A DNA stretch of 64,000 nucleotides, from the NCBI RefSeq assembly GCF_007833635.1, contig NZ_CP031125.1, positions 1-64,000 of the forward strand, written 5' to 3'. Positions 33,226-43,342 of the stretch are shown piece after piece. The stretch is from Candidatus Pelagibacter sp. FZCC0015 (GTDB lineage: Bacteria; Pseudomonadota; Alphaproteobacteria; Pelagibacterales; Pelagibacteraceae). Made by a program: the position numbers and the translations under genes. Numbering within the stretch: position 1 is the first letter of the stretch; each line of letters opens with the position of its first letter. The notes under the pieces are model-generated. The model was not told the origin of the DNA and made no database searches. It saw nothing but the letters and a program-made list of their open reading frames with translations.

Positions 33226-35667
33226 CTAAATTTTTCTAAAATCTTTTGTATTTAGTGGTTTTGAAAGAATTTCGACTGGATATTTGATCTTCTCAACTTC
33301 TATAAACAAATTTTTATCTTTAAGCGTATCTATTGTGTTTCCTGAATTAACATAACCAAATGATAAATTTTTATCAAAACAAAATGAATAATTTCCTGAA
33401 GTTGTTCTTCCAATTATTTTGTCATCTAAATAAATGGGCTCTTCATGTAGCAACAATGGTGCTCCAGGTTTGCTATCCTTTAGCGTAAACATCATCATTG
33501 TTTTATCTAATGGCTTATCTTTGATCTTTAATAAAGCATCTTTACCTATAAAATTAACATTTTTTTTATAGCTTATCGTAAACTTTAATCCTGCTTGATA
33601 CTGGTTTTCTTCTGGTGAAATATCATGGCCCCAATGTAAAAAACCACTTTCCATTCTCATTATATCCATTGCATGCATACCGCAATGAGATAAGCTAAAG
33701 TTTTTACCTTCATTAGTTAAAATTTTATATAAATCCAAAGCATCGTTTTTATTTACGTATAATTCAAAGCCAAGTTCACCCACATAAGATATTCTTTGTG
33801 CCCAAACTTTTATATTCTCAATCAATACATTTTTTCCTGATCCAAATTGAAAATTTTCTGATGAATAATTATCATCACTAATCTTTTGAATCATTTCTCT
33901 ACTTTTAGGACCAAATAAACCAAGACAACAAATCTCTTCTGTAACATCGATAAATTCAACATCTTCAGATAAATATTTTAAAATATGAAATTTATCTCTT
34001 TCTCTAGTTGCTGCTGAACTTACTATTCTAAAATAATTTTTATCAATACAAACAACAGTTAGATCTGTTTCAATACCACCATCCTCGTTTAGCATGTGTG
34101 TATAGGTAGATTTGCCAATTTCATTTTTAATGTTAGCTGTACAAATTTTTTGTAAATCGCTATGAACTTTCTTACCTTTTAAATCAAATTTAGAAAAAGT
34201 TGAAAAATCAAATAGTCCAACATTTTTTCTTGCATTTATGGTTTCATGTTTTGCTGATGGATACCAATTTTGATAGTTAAAGCTATATTCATATTCTGGT
34301 TTTCCATTTAAGGAATACCACATTGGTCTTTCGAACCCTCCTGTTACACCAAAACATGCACCAGCTTTTTTTAATTCTTCGTGATAAGGTAATAATTTTT
34401 CATTTCTTGAAGTTTCGTGTTGTTTGTAAGGCCAATGCATCCCATAAAGATCTCCTAAGGTTTCAGTAACTCTATCCATGATAAATTTTTTAGATGAATG
34501 AAACTTTTGAAATCTTTTTATATCTAGCGAAAATAAATCTTCGTTTATATGACCATTAATCATCCATTCCGCAGTTACTCTTCCTGCTCCTCCAGAGCTT
34601 GCTATTCCAATACTGTTGAATCCACAACATGTATAAAGATTTTTAACTTCTGGTGTTTCTCCAAGTAAATATTGAGTATCAGGTGTAAACGACTCGGGCC
34701 CTGAAAAAAATTTTCTTATACCTGCGTTTTCCAACATTGGTAACCTATGAAAAGATTTTTCAAGGTAAGGCTCAAAATGATCAAAGTCATCAGGAAATTC
34801 TCCAAATGAAAAATTATCAGGAACTCTTCCACTATCTTTAAAAGCAGGTTTTGCATTTGGCTCAAAAATACCAACCAACATTTTTCCAGCATCTTCTTTT
34901 AAATAAAGACAAGCATTATAATCCCTCAAAACAGGTAAATCTTTTGGAAGATCTTTCATTGGTTCAGTAATCACATAGAAGTGCTCATTAGGATACAATG
35001 GAACACTGACACCAATATCTTCTCCAATTTGTCGAGACCACATTCCTGTAGCTAAAACTACATATTCACAATCAATTTTTCCTTGGATAGTTTCAACGCC
35101 ACATATTCTTTTATTTTTTACTAAAATTTTTTTTACTGGTGACTTCTCAAATATTTTAACACCTAACATTTTAGCAGCTTTAACCAATACATTGGTAACT
35201 CCAACAGGGTCTGCCTGACCATCCTTTGGCATATAAACACCACCGACTAGATCCTCAGTTTTTACAACTGAATATAATTCTTTTATTCTTTGTTTGTTTA
35301 AAACCTCAACTTCAACGTTAGATAGTTGTGCTGTTGTGGCTTGTCTTAATAACTCCTGCATCCTTTCTTTAGATGATGCAACTGTTATTGCTCCATTTTG
35401 TTTTAGACCAGTTGATAAACCTGTTGTCTTTTCTAGTTCTTTGTAAAGATCTAAGGAATATTTTCTTAATTTAGTAATTGTAGAAGTTGCTCCTAATTGA
35501 CCTATTAATCCTGCAGCATGCCATGTCGTTCCAGAAGTAAGTTGGTCTCTTTCTAATAAAACTATATCTTTCCAGCCAAATTTAGCTAAATGATAAGCGC
35601 AAGAAGTACCTGCAACGCCACCCCCTATTACAACTACCTTTGCGCTTGAAGGATAGTTTTTTTTCAT
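33226..35667 (-). CDS. Dimethylglycine/sarcosine dehydrogenase-like flavoenzyme
   Basis: An 813-residue two-domain protein. Residues ~10-390 form the D-amino-acid-oxidase-type FAD domain, with VVVIGGGVAGTSCAYHL and the TTWHAAG motif whose His (H50) matches the covalent FAD histidine of dimethylglycine dehydrogenase. Residues ~420-813 are a GcvT/aminomethyl-transferase domain that would pass one-carbon units to tetrahydrofolate. It demethylates a glycine-betaine breakdown product such as DMG or sarcosine. It precedes the Ald and aminotransferase genes as the last gene of the operon. Confidence 0.9.
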   Translation of the reverse strand: MKKNYPSSAKVVVIGGGVAGTSCAYHLAKFGWKDIVLLERDQLTSGTTWHAAGLIGQLGATSTITKLRKYSLDLYKELEKTTGLSTGLKQNGAITVASSKERMQELLRQATTAQLSNVEVEVLNKQRIKELYSVVKTEDLVGGVYMPKDGQADPVGVTNVLVKAAKMLGVKIFEKSPVKKILVKNKRICGVETIQGKIDCEYVVLATGMWSRQIGEDIGVSVPLYPNEHFYVITEPMKDLPKDLPVLRDYNACLYLKEDAGKMLVGIFEPNAKPAFKDSGRVPDNFSFGEFPDDFDHFEPYLEKSFHRLPMLENAGIRKFFSGPESFTPDTQYLLGETPEVKNLYTCCGFNSIGIASSGGAGRVTAEWMINGHINEDLFSLDIKRFQKFHSSKKFIMDRVTETLGDLYGMHWPYKQHETSRNEKLLPYHEELKKAGACFGVTGGFERPMWYSLNGKPEYEYSFNYQNWYPSAKHETINARKNVGLFDFSTFSKFDLKGKKVHSDLQKICTANIKNEIGKSTYTHMLNEDGGIETDLTVVCIDKNYFRIVSSAATRERDKFHILKYLSEDVEFIDVTEEICCLGLFGPKSREMIQKISDDNYSSENFQFGSGKNVLIENIKVWAQRISYVGELGFELYVNKNDALDLYKILTNEGKNFSLSHCGMHAMDIMRMESGFLHWGHDISPEENQYQAGLKFTISYKKNVNFIGKDALLKIKDKPLDKTMMMFTLKDSKPGAPLLLHEEPIYLDDKIIGRTTSGNYSFCFDKNLSFGYVNSGNTIDTLKDKNLFIEVEKIKYPVEILSKPLNTKDFRKI

Positions 35668-35669
35668 TT

Positions 35670-36788
35670 CTAATGTTTGATAGCTTCTCCAGGTTCAACA
35701 AAATTATGTCCAAAGACATCAGCAACTGCTTTGTAGGTTACTTGACCTTTATGAACATTTAACCCTGCTAAAAAGTTTTTATCTTCTCCAAGTGCTTTTT
35801 GATAACCTTTGTTAGCTAGCTTAACTAAGAAAGGTAATGTTGCATTATTTAATGCCAATGTTGATGTTCTAGGTACACCTCCCGGCATATTTGCTACGCA
35901 ATAATGAACTACATCATCAACTATATAAGTTGGATCTCCATGTGTTGTAGGTTTACTTGTTTCTACACATCCACCTTGATCTATAGCAACATCAACGATA
36001 ACCGAACCTCTTTTCATTGTTTTAATCATTTCTTTTGTAATCAATTTTGGTGCTTCTGCACCTGGAATTAATACTCCACCAACTAATAAATCAGCCTCAG
36101 CAACTAATTTATCTAAATCTGTTTTATCACTTTGTTCTGGAATAATTTTATCTCCAAACATTTCAACAAGTTGTTTTAATCTAGCTTCAGATTTATCTAC
36201 AATATGAACTTTTGCCTGCATGCCAGTTGCAATCACAGCAGCATTTTCTCCAACAACTCCTCCACCCAATATAACTACTGTTCCGCCTGTTACACCTGGT
36301 GCACCACCTAACAACAAACCTCGACCACTTTGGTTTTTCTCTAAACAATGAGCGCCTGCTTGCACTGACATTCTTCCTGCAACAGCACTCATAGGTGCAA
36401 GCAAAGGCAATCTTCCATTATCATCTGTTACTGTTTCGTAGGCAATATTAATACTTTTAGATTTAATTAATCCTTCAGTTAATTCTTTTGCAGCAGCTAA
36501 ATGTAGATAGGTATATACGATTTGATTTTCTCTAATCATATCAACTTCAACTTTTTGAGGTTCTTTAACTTTAACAATTATTTCTGCATCATTAAAGATG
36601 TCAGCTGCAGTATCAGCAATTTTAGCTCCTGCTTTTAAATATTGATCGTTCTCAAAACCAGCTTCAAATCCACCATTATTTTCAACTAAAACTTCATGTC
36701 CTTCTGAAACTAAAGTTTTAACACTATCAGGTGTTAAACCAATTCTATTTTCTTGTGGTTTTATTTCTTTAGGAACTCCAATTTTCAT
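35670..36788 (-). CDS. ald: Alanine dehydrogenase
   Basis: A 372-residue NAD-dependent alanine dehydrogenase with the conserved R15, K75 and H96, the GGGVVGENAA Rossmann motif and DVAIDQGGC. It interconverts pyruvate plus ammonium and L-alanine. Positioned between an omega-amino acid:pyruvate aminotransferase gene and the DMGDH-like gene, it would regenerate pyruvate and release ammonium from alanine formed by the transaminase, as in taurine degradation. Confidence 0.95.
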   Translation of the reverse strand: MKIGVPKEIKPQENRIGLTPDSVKTLVSEGHEVLVENNGGFEAGFENDQYLKAGAKIADTAADIFNDAEIIVKVKEPQKVEVDMIRENQIVYTYLHLAAAKELTEGLIKSKSINIAYETVTDDNGRLPLLAPMSAVAGRMSVQAGAHCLEKNQSGRGLLLGGAPGVTGGTVVILGGGVVGENAAVIATGMQAKVHIVDKSEARLKQLVEMFGDKIIPEQSDKTDLDKLVAEADLLVGGVLIPGAEAPKLITKEMIKTMKRGSVIVDVAIDQGGCVETSKPTTHGDPTYIVDDVVHYCVANMPGGVPRTSTLALNNATLPFLVKLANKGYQKALGEDKNFLAGLNVHKGQVTYKAVADVFGHNFVEPGEAIKH

Positions 36789-36797
36789 AAACGAAAA

Positions 36798-38144
36798 TTA
36801 ATTCTTTTTACTTTTTGCGTAATTTGTTATTCCAGTTCGAAGTTTTTCAATTATCTCATCAATGTGTTTTTTTTCACAAATAAACATTGGAGCAATGATT
36901 AAACAATCACCTGTAGCTTTGAAGTTTACTCCAGCTTCATAACAATGTTTAAAACAAGTAAATCCTGCTGCACCCGGTTTTTTATCCATAACAATATCAA
37001 TACCACCCATCATTCCATAACCTCTGATGTTATCAACAACATCAATATCTTTTAGGGACATTAAACCTTCTTGGAAATAAGGTGCTAAATTTTTAGCTCT
37101 GTTAAAAATATCATCCTTTTCAATAATATCTTGTACTGCTAATCCAGCAGCTACAGAAATTGGAATTCCTGAATAAGTATAACCATGAAATAGTTCTATA
37201 GTTCCTTTAGGAGCATTTTCTGCAATAGCATCATAAATATCCTCTTTACATGCAACAACACCCATTGGACTAATTCCGTTTGTAGTAGCTTTTGCCATTG
37301 TCATCATATCTGGAGTTACTCCATACTCTTGTGATGCAAATGGAGAACCTGTTCTTCCCCATCCTGTAATTACTTCATCAAAAATTAAAAGTATTCCATG
37401 CTTATCACAAATTTCTCTTAATCTTTGTAAGTATCCTTTTGGTGGAACCAAAGTACCTGTTGATCCTGCAATAGGCTCAACAATACAAGCTGCAATATTT
37501 TCAGCTCCAAAGTTCATACAAATTCTTTCTAAATCTTCTGCTAACTCAACACCTGTTTCTGGTTGACCACTTACAAATTTATGTTCTGGCAAATGTGTAT
37601 GTCTCATATGAACAACACCTGGCATTAAAACACTTGCAAAAGTTTTAACATTATTAACCATACCTCCAACAGAAGTCGCACCAATATTCATTCCGTGGTA
37701 ACCTCTCTCTCTACCAACAAATCTAAATCTTTGACTGTCGCCTCTTGCTCTGTGATAAGCGATTGCAATTTTAATTGCAGTTTCAACAGCTGTTGAACCA
37801 CAAATAGTATAAAACATTCTATTCAAGTTTCCTGGAGTATGTTTTGAAATTCTAGTTGCTAATTCAAATGATCCACCAAATCCTTGTTGGAAAGGTTGAC
37901 AATAATCCAGAGTTTTTAATTGGTTTGTTATTGCTTCAATAATTTCTTCTCTACCGTGCCCTAAAGGATTGCAAAACAATCCAGAGCTTGCATCAATTTG
38001 AGTTTGTCCTTGATGGTTTTTTAAATACACACCTTTAGCTTCAACAATTAATCTTGGGTTCTCTTTAAAATCTTTGTTAGATGTAAATGGCATCCAGTGC
38101 TCATTTAAAGAATTTGGAATTGCTGTTTTATTTTGTGTGCTCAT
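36798..38144 (-). CDS. Class III omega-amino acid:pyruvate aminotransferase (taurine/beta-alanine type)
   Basis: A 448-residue PLP enzyme with the substrate-entry segment EHWMPFTSNKDFKENPRLIVEAKG, STAVETAIKIA phosphate pocket, LLIFDEVITGWGRTG and the PLP lysine in MAKATTNG. It most closely resembles beta-alanine:pyruvate aminotransferase. It is divergent from tauABC across a 197-bp shared promoter region, so taurine (giving sulfoacetaldehyde) is a strong candidate substrate; beta-alanine or hypotaurine are alternatives. Alanine made here would go to ald. Confidence 0.88.
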   Translation of the reverse strand: MSTQNKTAIPNSLNEHWMPFTSNKDFKENPRLIVEAKGVYLKNHQGQTQIDASSGLFCNPLGHGREEIIEAITNQLKTLDYCQPFQQGFGGSFELATRISKHTPGNLNRMFYTICGSTAVETAIKIAIAYHRARGDSQRFRFVGRERGYHGMNIGATSVGGMVNNVKTFASVLMPGVVHMRHTHLPEHKFVSGQPETGVELAEDLERICMNFGAENIAACIVEPIAGSTGTLVPPKGYLQRLREICDKHGILLIFDEVITGWGRTGSPFASQEYGVTPDMMTMAKATTNGISPMGVVACKEDIYDAIAENAPKGTIELFHGYTYSGIPISVAAGLAVQDIIEKDDIFNRAKNLAPYFQEGLMSLKDIDVVDNIRGYGMMGGIDIVMDKKPGAAGFTCFKHCYEAGVNFKATGDCLIIAPMFICEKKHIDEIIEKLRTGITNYAKSKKN

Positions 38145-38219
38145 AAAAATTTCTTTCTATAAAAAGTGTTATTAATTTTCTAACTATTAGACTAAATCAT
38201 TTTCATTGCTAGAAATATT

Positions 38220-38240
38220 TTGTCTACCATATTTGGTATT
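38220..38240. promoter_or_regulatory. Operator-like element between the aminotransferase and tauA
   Basis: TTGTCTACCATATTTGGTATT resembles the two sites at 43343-43358 and 43375-43390 (TTGTC followed by a CCA...TGG palindrome), with ACCA-TATT-TGGT at 38226-38237. Similarity is partial, so assignment to the same regulator is a hypothesis. Confidence 0.35.
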
Positions 38241-38341
38241 ATAACTATACAACCTTGAATTGAATTATTTTTTTTTGTTTTACATCACTCTGAAATTGAA
38301 TTTAAATGAGGTAATTTAATTAATTAAACATAGGGGAATAA

Positions 38342-39283
38342 ATGAAAAAAATATTAAGTTTTATTCTAGGATCTATATTCGCACTTAACCTATCGATCTC
38401 AGTTGCAAATTCAGCTGCAAACGAAGTTAGAGTTGCGTACTTTCTAGAATGGCCTAGCCCAAATTTAGAGGACATGCAGAAGAAAAATTTTGCAAAAGCT
38501 CTTGGTGTTCCAGTTAAATGGACAAACTTCACTAACGGTGGAGCTATGACTGATGCAATGTTAGCAGGAGATATTGATATATCTTACTCTCAAGGATTAG
38601 TACCTTTTATCAATGCTGTAAAATCTAATGCACCTATCAAATTAGTTGATATTGCTATGGAATACGGAATGGGAGGAACTACATGTGTGACATCTAACGC
38701 TTCTGGAATTACAAAAGCAAACGCTACTGAATTAGAAGGTAAAAAAGTTGCTGTTCCACTAGGAACAATGGCTGAATATGTTTTTGATGAAAGTATGAAA
38801 GTTGTTGGTGCTGACAGAAGTAAAATGGACATTATTCAAATGGACCCAGAAGAAGGTGCTGCTGCATTAGTAAGCGGTGATGTTGTAATGGCGTGTTTAT
38901 TTGGTGGTAATTCTATCAAAGCAGCAACTGCAGTTGGATCAAGACTTTTAACTGTAGATGAAGCTAGAGCAGCTGGTATCTTAGGTATAGATATCACTTC
39001 TGTTACAGATAAATTCATGAAAGAAAACCCAGGTATGTTAAGAACTTTCATCGAAGTTACTCATGAAGCTAATGCTAGATACAAAGCTGGTAAAGCTGAC
39101 ATGAACGCAATGGCGAAAGCTTCTGAAATGACAGTTGCAGATATGAAAGACACTTTAAGTGGTTTCAAATTCTTAACTCCAGAAGAAACTAAACAATCTA
39201 TGGAAAGTGGTAATCTTGATGGTTTCCTAAAAGGAATGGGAACTCCAGGAGGAGCTGTAGATACAAGTTTCTTACCTTTATAA
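38342..39283 (+). CDS. tauA: Taurine ABC transporter, periplasmic binding protein
   Basis: A 313-residue protein with a signal peptide ending near ANSAA, followed by VRVAYFLEWPSPNLEDMQKKNFAKALGVPVKWTNFTNGGAMTDAMLAGDIDISYSQGL, the TauA/SsuA arrangement. It binds taurine or a related sulfonate in the periplasm. A ribosome site (AGGGGA) precedes the ATG. It is separated from tauB by a strong terminator-like hairpin, which would make it much more abundant than the membrane parts. Confidence 0.88.
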   Translation: MKKILSFILGSIFALNLSISVANSAANEVRVAYFLEWPSPNLEDMQKKNFAKALGVPVKWTNFTNGGAMTDAMLAGDIDISYSQGLVPFINAVKSNAPIKLVDIAMEYGMGGTTCVTSNASGITKANATELEGKKVAVPLGTMAEYVFDESMKVVGADRSKMDIIQMDPEEGAAALVSGDVVMACLFGGNSIKAATAVGSRLLTVDEARAAGILGIDITSVTDKFMKENPGMLRTFIEVTHEANARYKAGKADMNAMAKASEMTVADMKDTLSGFKFLTPEETKQSMESGNLDGFLKGMGTPGGAVDTSFLPL

Positions 39284-39305
39284 TTTTAAGGGTTTAAAAC
39301 TTTTT

Positions 39306-39344
39306 AAATAGGCACTGATTTTATAATTGGTGCCTATTTTTTTT
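39306..39344 (+). terminator. Intrinsic terminator between tauA and tauB
   Basis: Perfect 10-bp stem AAATAGGCAC (39306-39315) / GTGCCTATTT (39330-39339) with a 14-base loop, leading into eight T residues (39337-39344). Since tauB and tauC continue 26 bp later on the same strand, it probably gives partial read-through and protects the tauA transcript. Confidence 0.9.
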
Positions 39345-39369
39345 ATAAAATTTCTAATATAAGGCACTT

Positions 39370-40167
39370 ATGAGTGATCTGATTTCTCAAAATCTGAACA
39401 TGATTTTTAAAACTCCTAAAGGGGAAACAGTCCATGCTCTAAAGGATGTAAGCTTTACTTTAAAAAAAGGAGAGTTGCTTACAGTTCTTGGTCCTTCTGG
39501 TTGTGGAAAAACAACTTTATTAAATATTACTGCAGGATTTTTAAGACCTACTTCAGGAAAAATAACGCTTAACAATAATGAAATTGATGGACCTGGTGTA
39601 GAAAGAGGAATGGTTTTTCAACAAGGTGCTTTGTTTGAATGGTTAACGGTAGCTGAAAATGTAAATTTCGGACTCAGAATGAAAAAAGAAGATCCTGAAG
39701 TTACAGCTAAGAAAGTTGATGAGTGGTTAGATATAGTTGGACTTAAAGGTTTTGGTAACACACCTACCTATCAATTATCTGGAGGAATGCAGCAAAGGGT
39801 TGCGCTTGCAAGATGTTTAATCAATGATCCTGATTTGATTTTAATGGATGAACCATTAGGGGCGTTAGATGCATTAACAAGAGAAAAGATGCAGTCTTTA
39901 GTTTTAAAGATTTGGAAAGAAACAGGAAAAACTATTATCTTAATTACTCACTCTGTTGAAGAAGCATTGTTACTAGGAGAAAGATTGTATGTAATGGCAC
40001 CAAGACCAGGGCGTATACATAAAGAGTACAATCTTCCATTTGCAGAAATGGGTCTTACACAAGATTTAAGAGAAATTAAAAAAAATAAAGAATTTTCATC
40101 TACAAGAGAAGAAATTTTATCCATGATTTGGAATATGGAAGAAGAAATAATGGGGAAAGATAATTAA
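39370..40167 (+). CDS. tauB: Taurine ABC transporter ATPase
   Basis: A 265-residue ABC ATPase with Walker A GPSGCGKTT, signature LSGGMQQRVALARC and Walker B LILMDEPLGALDALTREKMQ. MAPRPGRIHKEY after the switch histidine (ITHSVEEAL) is the pattern of the TauB/SsuB/NrtD group. The stop overlaps the tauC start by one base. Confidence 0.93.
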   Translation: MSDLISQNLNMIFKTPKGETVHALKDVSFTLKKGELLTVLGPSGCGKTTLLNITAGFLRPTSGKITLNNNEIDGPGVERGMVFQQGALFEWLTVAENVNFGLRMKKEDPEVTAKKVDEWLDIVGLKGFGNTPTYQLSGGMQQRVALARCLINDPDLILMDEPLGALDALTREKMQSLVLKIWKETGKTIILITHSVEEALLLGERLYVMAPRPGRIHKEYNLPFAEMGLTQDLREIKKNKEFSSTREEILSMIWNMEEEIMGKDN

Positions 40168-42092
40168 TGTTAACTCAATTTGTAACAATATTAATTATCG
40201 TTTCTGTTATTGGCTGTATTCTTTATGGGAGAAGATTAATCAGAACTGAAAAAGTTGATGCTGTATTTGGTAATCCAGAGAGAGCAAAAGGTGGAACCCA
40301 CTGGGTAATAGTTGGAACTAGCGCAATTCTAATGTTATGGCTTTATTATTCATGGGATATTGCAAAAGGTTTTTATCCAAAATCTGCAAATGAATTATGC
40401 CAGGTAGCTAAAATTAACGAGTCGTTGTTAGGTTTAAAGTACCAATTCCCTATTGAAGAAAGAGAATTCAAAAGCACATCTATTATTAAAATTGAGAATA
40501 AAAATCTTGTAAAAATTGCAAATGAAATAAAAGCATCTCCAGATCTAAATGATCAACAAAAAACAATCCTTGTTAGCTACATTGATAGAACTTCTAAATT
40601 AATTCCTTTCTTAACAAGTGAAGAATTAATGGAAATGGATACCAAAATTAAACTTAAGGAAATGACAGAAGAAATAAAACTTCTAAGTTCAAATTTCCAA
40701 AAGAAAGATTATCCTTTTGAAACAGATGCTCAGAAAACTGAAAGACAAAAACTTATTGATGAACAAGGTGGTTGGGGAATTACAACAATAGATTCTGGAA
40801 GTGGTTCTATAGAAAATACAATAGAAATACCAACTGCACCACAAACTAACAGAGGTTTAAAATTTGCTGCAGCGGCGGCTGAACTAAAACTTATTGATGA
40901 TAAATTTTTTAAACTAAGAAATCATAATCCACAATTTAAAAATGCAATTAAACAACTTAAAGATGACATTAAAGCTTATAGAAAAAGTTTAGATGACAGT
41001 CAGGAAATTGCATCTGATTATGCAAAGAACATTGTTAAAATTGCAAGAAGAATAGAGTTTGCAAGCATCTATCCACCTAATGCATTAAATGAAATGCAGG
41101 CAGCAATTGTTGAATTTGATGAATTACAAAATAAAGAGCAAGGCGGATTAAGATTAATTGATATCCTTTTATTCCCTGCTGGAACAATTGTTGCAAGTGG
41201 ACCAACCTGTTCAGAACAGGGTTCAGGAAGATGGCTACCAAAACCATCTGATACTTTTAATAAATTCATTTTGATGTCAAAACCAAGTGTTGGCTACAAA
41301 AATATTCCTCTTTTATGGATTGAGATGGTTGATGTAAGTAAAATGATAGGATTTATTTTGCCAGATTGGATTGCAGATATATTACCTGGTGAATATCCAG
41401 TACATACTAAAGATGGAATTGTAAAAGAAAACTTTAAAAGTAATGTCTTAAAAGTTGTTACCGGTGATTTTAAACTATTTAAAGTACCTGTTCCATACGG
41501 ACACATTTGGGATTCTTTTTTAAGAGTATTTTTAGGATTAATCTTTGGTATCATCATTGGTGTACCTTTAGGATTATTTATGGGTCTAAATAGATTTGCT
41601 AAAGGTTTCTTTGATCCATTAATTGAACTTTACAGACCTGTACCTCCTCTTGCATGGGCACCCTTGATTATTTCAGTACTTGGAATTGATAACTCAGGAA
41701 AAGTATTTTTGTTATTTATGGTCTCTTTATCGATTATGATTATATCTGCTAGAGCTGGTGCATCAGGAACACAACTTTCAAAAATCCACGCAGCCCACTC
41801 ATTAGGAGCTACTAAAAAACAAATTTTAAGACATGTAATTTTCCCAAATTCACTTCCTGAAATTCTTACAGGAATTAGGGTGGCTGTTGGAATGTGTTGG
41901 GGAACTTTAGTTGCAGCTGAATTTTTAGCAGGTACTACTGGTATTGGTTTCGTAGAAAACGTTGCTAAAAAATACTTCCAGTATGAGGTTATTTGGATAA
42001 CAATATTTATTATGGGTTTGCTAGGTCTTTTATTTGATATCACATTAAGAAAAATAATAGATAAAACTATTCCTTGGCGTGGAAAAGGATAA
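40167..42092 (+). CDS. tauC: Taurine ABC transporter permease with large N-terminal extension
   Basis: At 641 residues it is more than twice the usual TauC length. The C-terminal part, from about residue 445, is a normal permease with the EAA loop AAHSLGATKKQILRHVIFPNSLPEILTGIR (about 542-571). Ahead lie two membrane helices (about 3-20 and 46-62) and a ~300-residue hydrophilic region with helical, coiled-coil-like stretches that would sit in the periplasm. The extension may dock the binding protein. No frameshift or split is visible. Confidence 0.88.
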   Translation: MLTQFVTILIIVSVIGCILYGRRLIRTEKVDAVFGNPERAKGGTHWVIVGTSAILMLWLYYSWDIAKGFYPKSANELCQVAKINESLLGLKYQFPIEEREFKSTSIIKIENKNLVKIANEIKASPDLNDQQKTILVSYIDRTSKLIPFLTSEELMEMDTKIKLKEMTEEIKLLSSNFQKKDYPFETDAQKTERQKLIDEQGGWGITTIDSGSGSIENTIEIPTAPQTNRGLKFAAAAAELKLIDDKFFKLRNHNPQFKNAIKQLKDDIKAYRKSLDDSQEIASDYAKNIVKIARRIEFASIYPPNALNEMQAAIVEFDELQNKEQGGLRLIDILLFPAGTIVASGPTCSEQGSGRWLPKPSDTFNKFILMSKPSVGYKNIPLLWIEMVDVSKMIGFILPDWIADILPGEYPVHTKDGIVKENFKSNVLKVVTGDFKLFKVPVPYGHIWDSFLRVFLGLIFGIIIGVPLGLFMGLNRFAKGFFDPLIELYRPVPPLAWAPLIISVLGIDNSGKVFLLFMVSLSIMIISARAGASGTQLSKIHAAHSLGATKKQILRHVIFPNSLPEILTGIRVAVGMCWGTLVAAEFLAGTTGIGFVENVAKKYFQYEVIWITIFIMGLLGLLFDITLRKIIDKTIPWRGKG

Positions 42093-42108
42093 ATGTTAAG
42101 GGGATGAA

Positions 42109-43113
42109 ATGAAGACCCCAATATTAAAAAAACAAGTCATTAAAATATTCCAAAAATTTGGTCTAAGTAAAGATCATGCTTTAATTTCTACTGATGCATT
42201 AATTAATGCAGAATTAGTTGGTGCATATGGTCATGGTTTATCTAGACTTAAGATGTACTGTGATCGAATTTCTAAAAAAGTAATAAATCCAAAACCAAAA
42301 ATTAAAATTAAAAAAATTTCTTCTTCTATTTCTCACATTGATGCAAATAATAGTATTGGTTTTGTTGCTGCTGATTTAGGAATTAAAACTGCAATTAAAC
42401 ATGCACAAAAAACAGGAATAGGAATGGTAGCAGTTAAAAATAGTGGTCACTATGGTTTATCAGGTTATTACGCAGAACAAGCAGTAAAAAAAAATTTAAT
42501 TACAATGATATATACAAATGCTCCACCTGCGGTTGCTCCACATGGTGCATTAAAAACTTTATTTGGGACAAATCCAATTTGTTTTGGATCCCCTACTGGT
42601 TCTAAAGTTCCTTTTATTTTAGATACTTCAATCTCAATGATTAATAGGGGAAAAATAAGAGTTGCAGCAAGAAACGATCAATCGATTCCTGCAGGAGTTG
42701 CTTTAGATAAATTTGGTAAACCAACTACAGATGCGAAAAAAGCATTAGCAGGAGTTCAATTACCAATTGCAGGTTTTAGAGGTTCAGGGCTTGCTTGGAT
42801 GGTAGATATATTAAGTGGAGTTTTAACTGGAGGAAATCATGCGGGAAGAGTTAAAGATCCATTTGATGATTTTTCAGGTCCACAAAATATTGGACATTTA
42901 TTTATAACTTTTAAAGCAAATTTATTTCAAAAAAATTATAACCAACGAATGAAAGATAATATTAAAACAATAAAAAAACTTCCTAAGATAAAAGGTGTTA
43001 AGGAAATAATGTATCCAGGACAAAATAAATATGCCCGGTATAAAAATAACTCAAAAAAAGAAATTTCTATACCGGATATAATAAAGAAAGATTTGGAAAC
43101 CTTAATAAGTTAA
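42109..43113 (+). CDS. Ldh2/malate dehydrogenase-family oxidoreductase
   Basis: A 334-residue protein of the malate/L-lactate/ureidoglycolate/sulfolactate dehydrogenase family: AELVGAYGHGLSRLKMYCDRI, IGMVAVKNSGHYGLSGYYAEQA (with the catalytic His of the NSGHYG motif) and FGTNPICFGSPTG. It starts 16 bp after tauC, so it is probably in the tau operon. The tau context makes sulfolactate or another sulfonate-derived hydroxy acid plausible; a plain 2-hydroxy acid is also possible. Confidence 0.82.
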   Translation: MKTPILKKQVIKIFQKFGLSKDHALISTDALINAELVGAYGHGLSRLKMYCDRISKKVINPKPKIKIKKISSSISHIDANNSIGFVAADLGIKTAIKHAQKTGIGMVAVKNSGHYGLSGYYAEQAVKKNLITMIYTNAPPAVAPHGALKTLFGTNPICFGSPTGSKVPFILDTSISMINRGKIRVAARNDQSIPAGVALDKFGKPTTDAKKALAGVQLPIAGFRGSGLAWMVDILSGVLTGGNHAGRVKDPFDDFSGPQNIGHLFITFKANLFQKNYNQRMKDNIKTIKKLPKIKGVKEIMYPGQNKYARYKNNSKKEISIPDIIKKDLETLIS

Positions 43114-43299
43114 CATCGTTAGAGCACCCAAAGAAACGATAACAGATGATAAAATTATTGTTCGTTTGACTTTTTCCTTCTTCTTTTCTTCTAGAAGTCT
43201 TTGCTTTAGAACATCCACGTTAACCCTTTTTGGAGCTTCAACATATTGAGAGGGGGTCTCTACAATCTCGGATGTTCTATTTAAGCTTTCAGTACTCAT
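43102..43299 (-). CDS. Small one-TM protein, paralogue of the gene at 32966
   Basis: A 65-residue protein with a polar N-terminus, VNVDVLKQRLLEEKKKEKVKR, and a C-terminal hydrophobic helix (TIILSSVIVSLGALTML), mirroring the plan of the 74-residue protein at 32966-33190. Its last 12 bp overlap the end of the convergent Ldh2-family gene. It sits beside a regulator gene whose promoter region (43300-43399) lies upstream of both. The function is unknown. Confidence 0.68.
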   Translation of the reverse strand: MSTESLNRTSEIVETPSQYVEAPKRVNVDVLKQRLLEEKKKEKVKRTIILSSVIVSLGALTMLTY

Positions 43300-43342
43300 T
43301 AATGAAATTAATCATAGAAAATAACATTAATGAATAGATGTA

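Noticed and set aside
41630..42121. 163-codon open frame antisense to tauC
   Set aside because: It lies entirely opposite a well-supported permease domain and its translation has no recognisable pattern.
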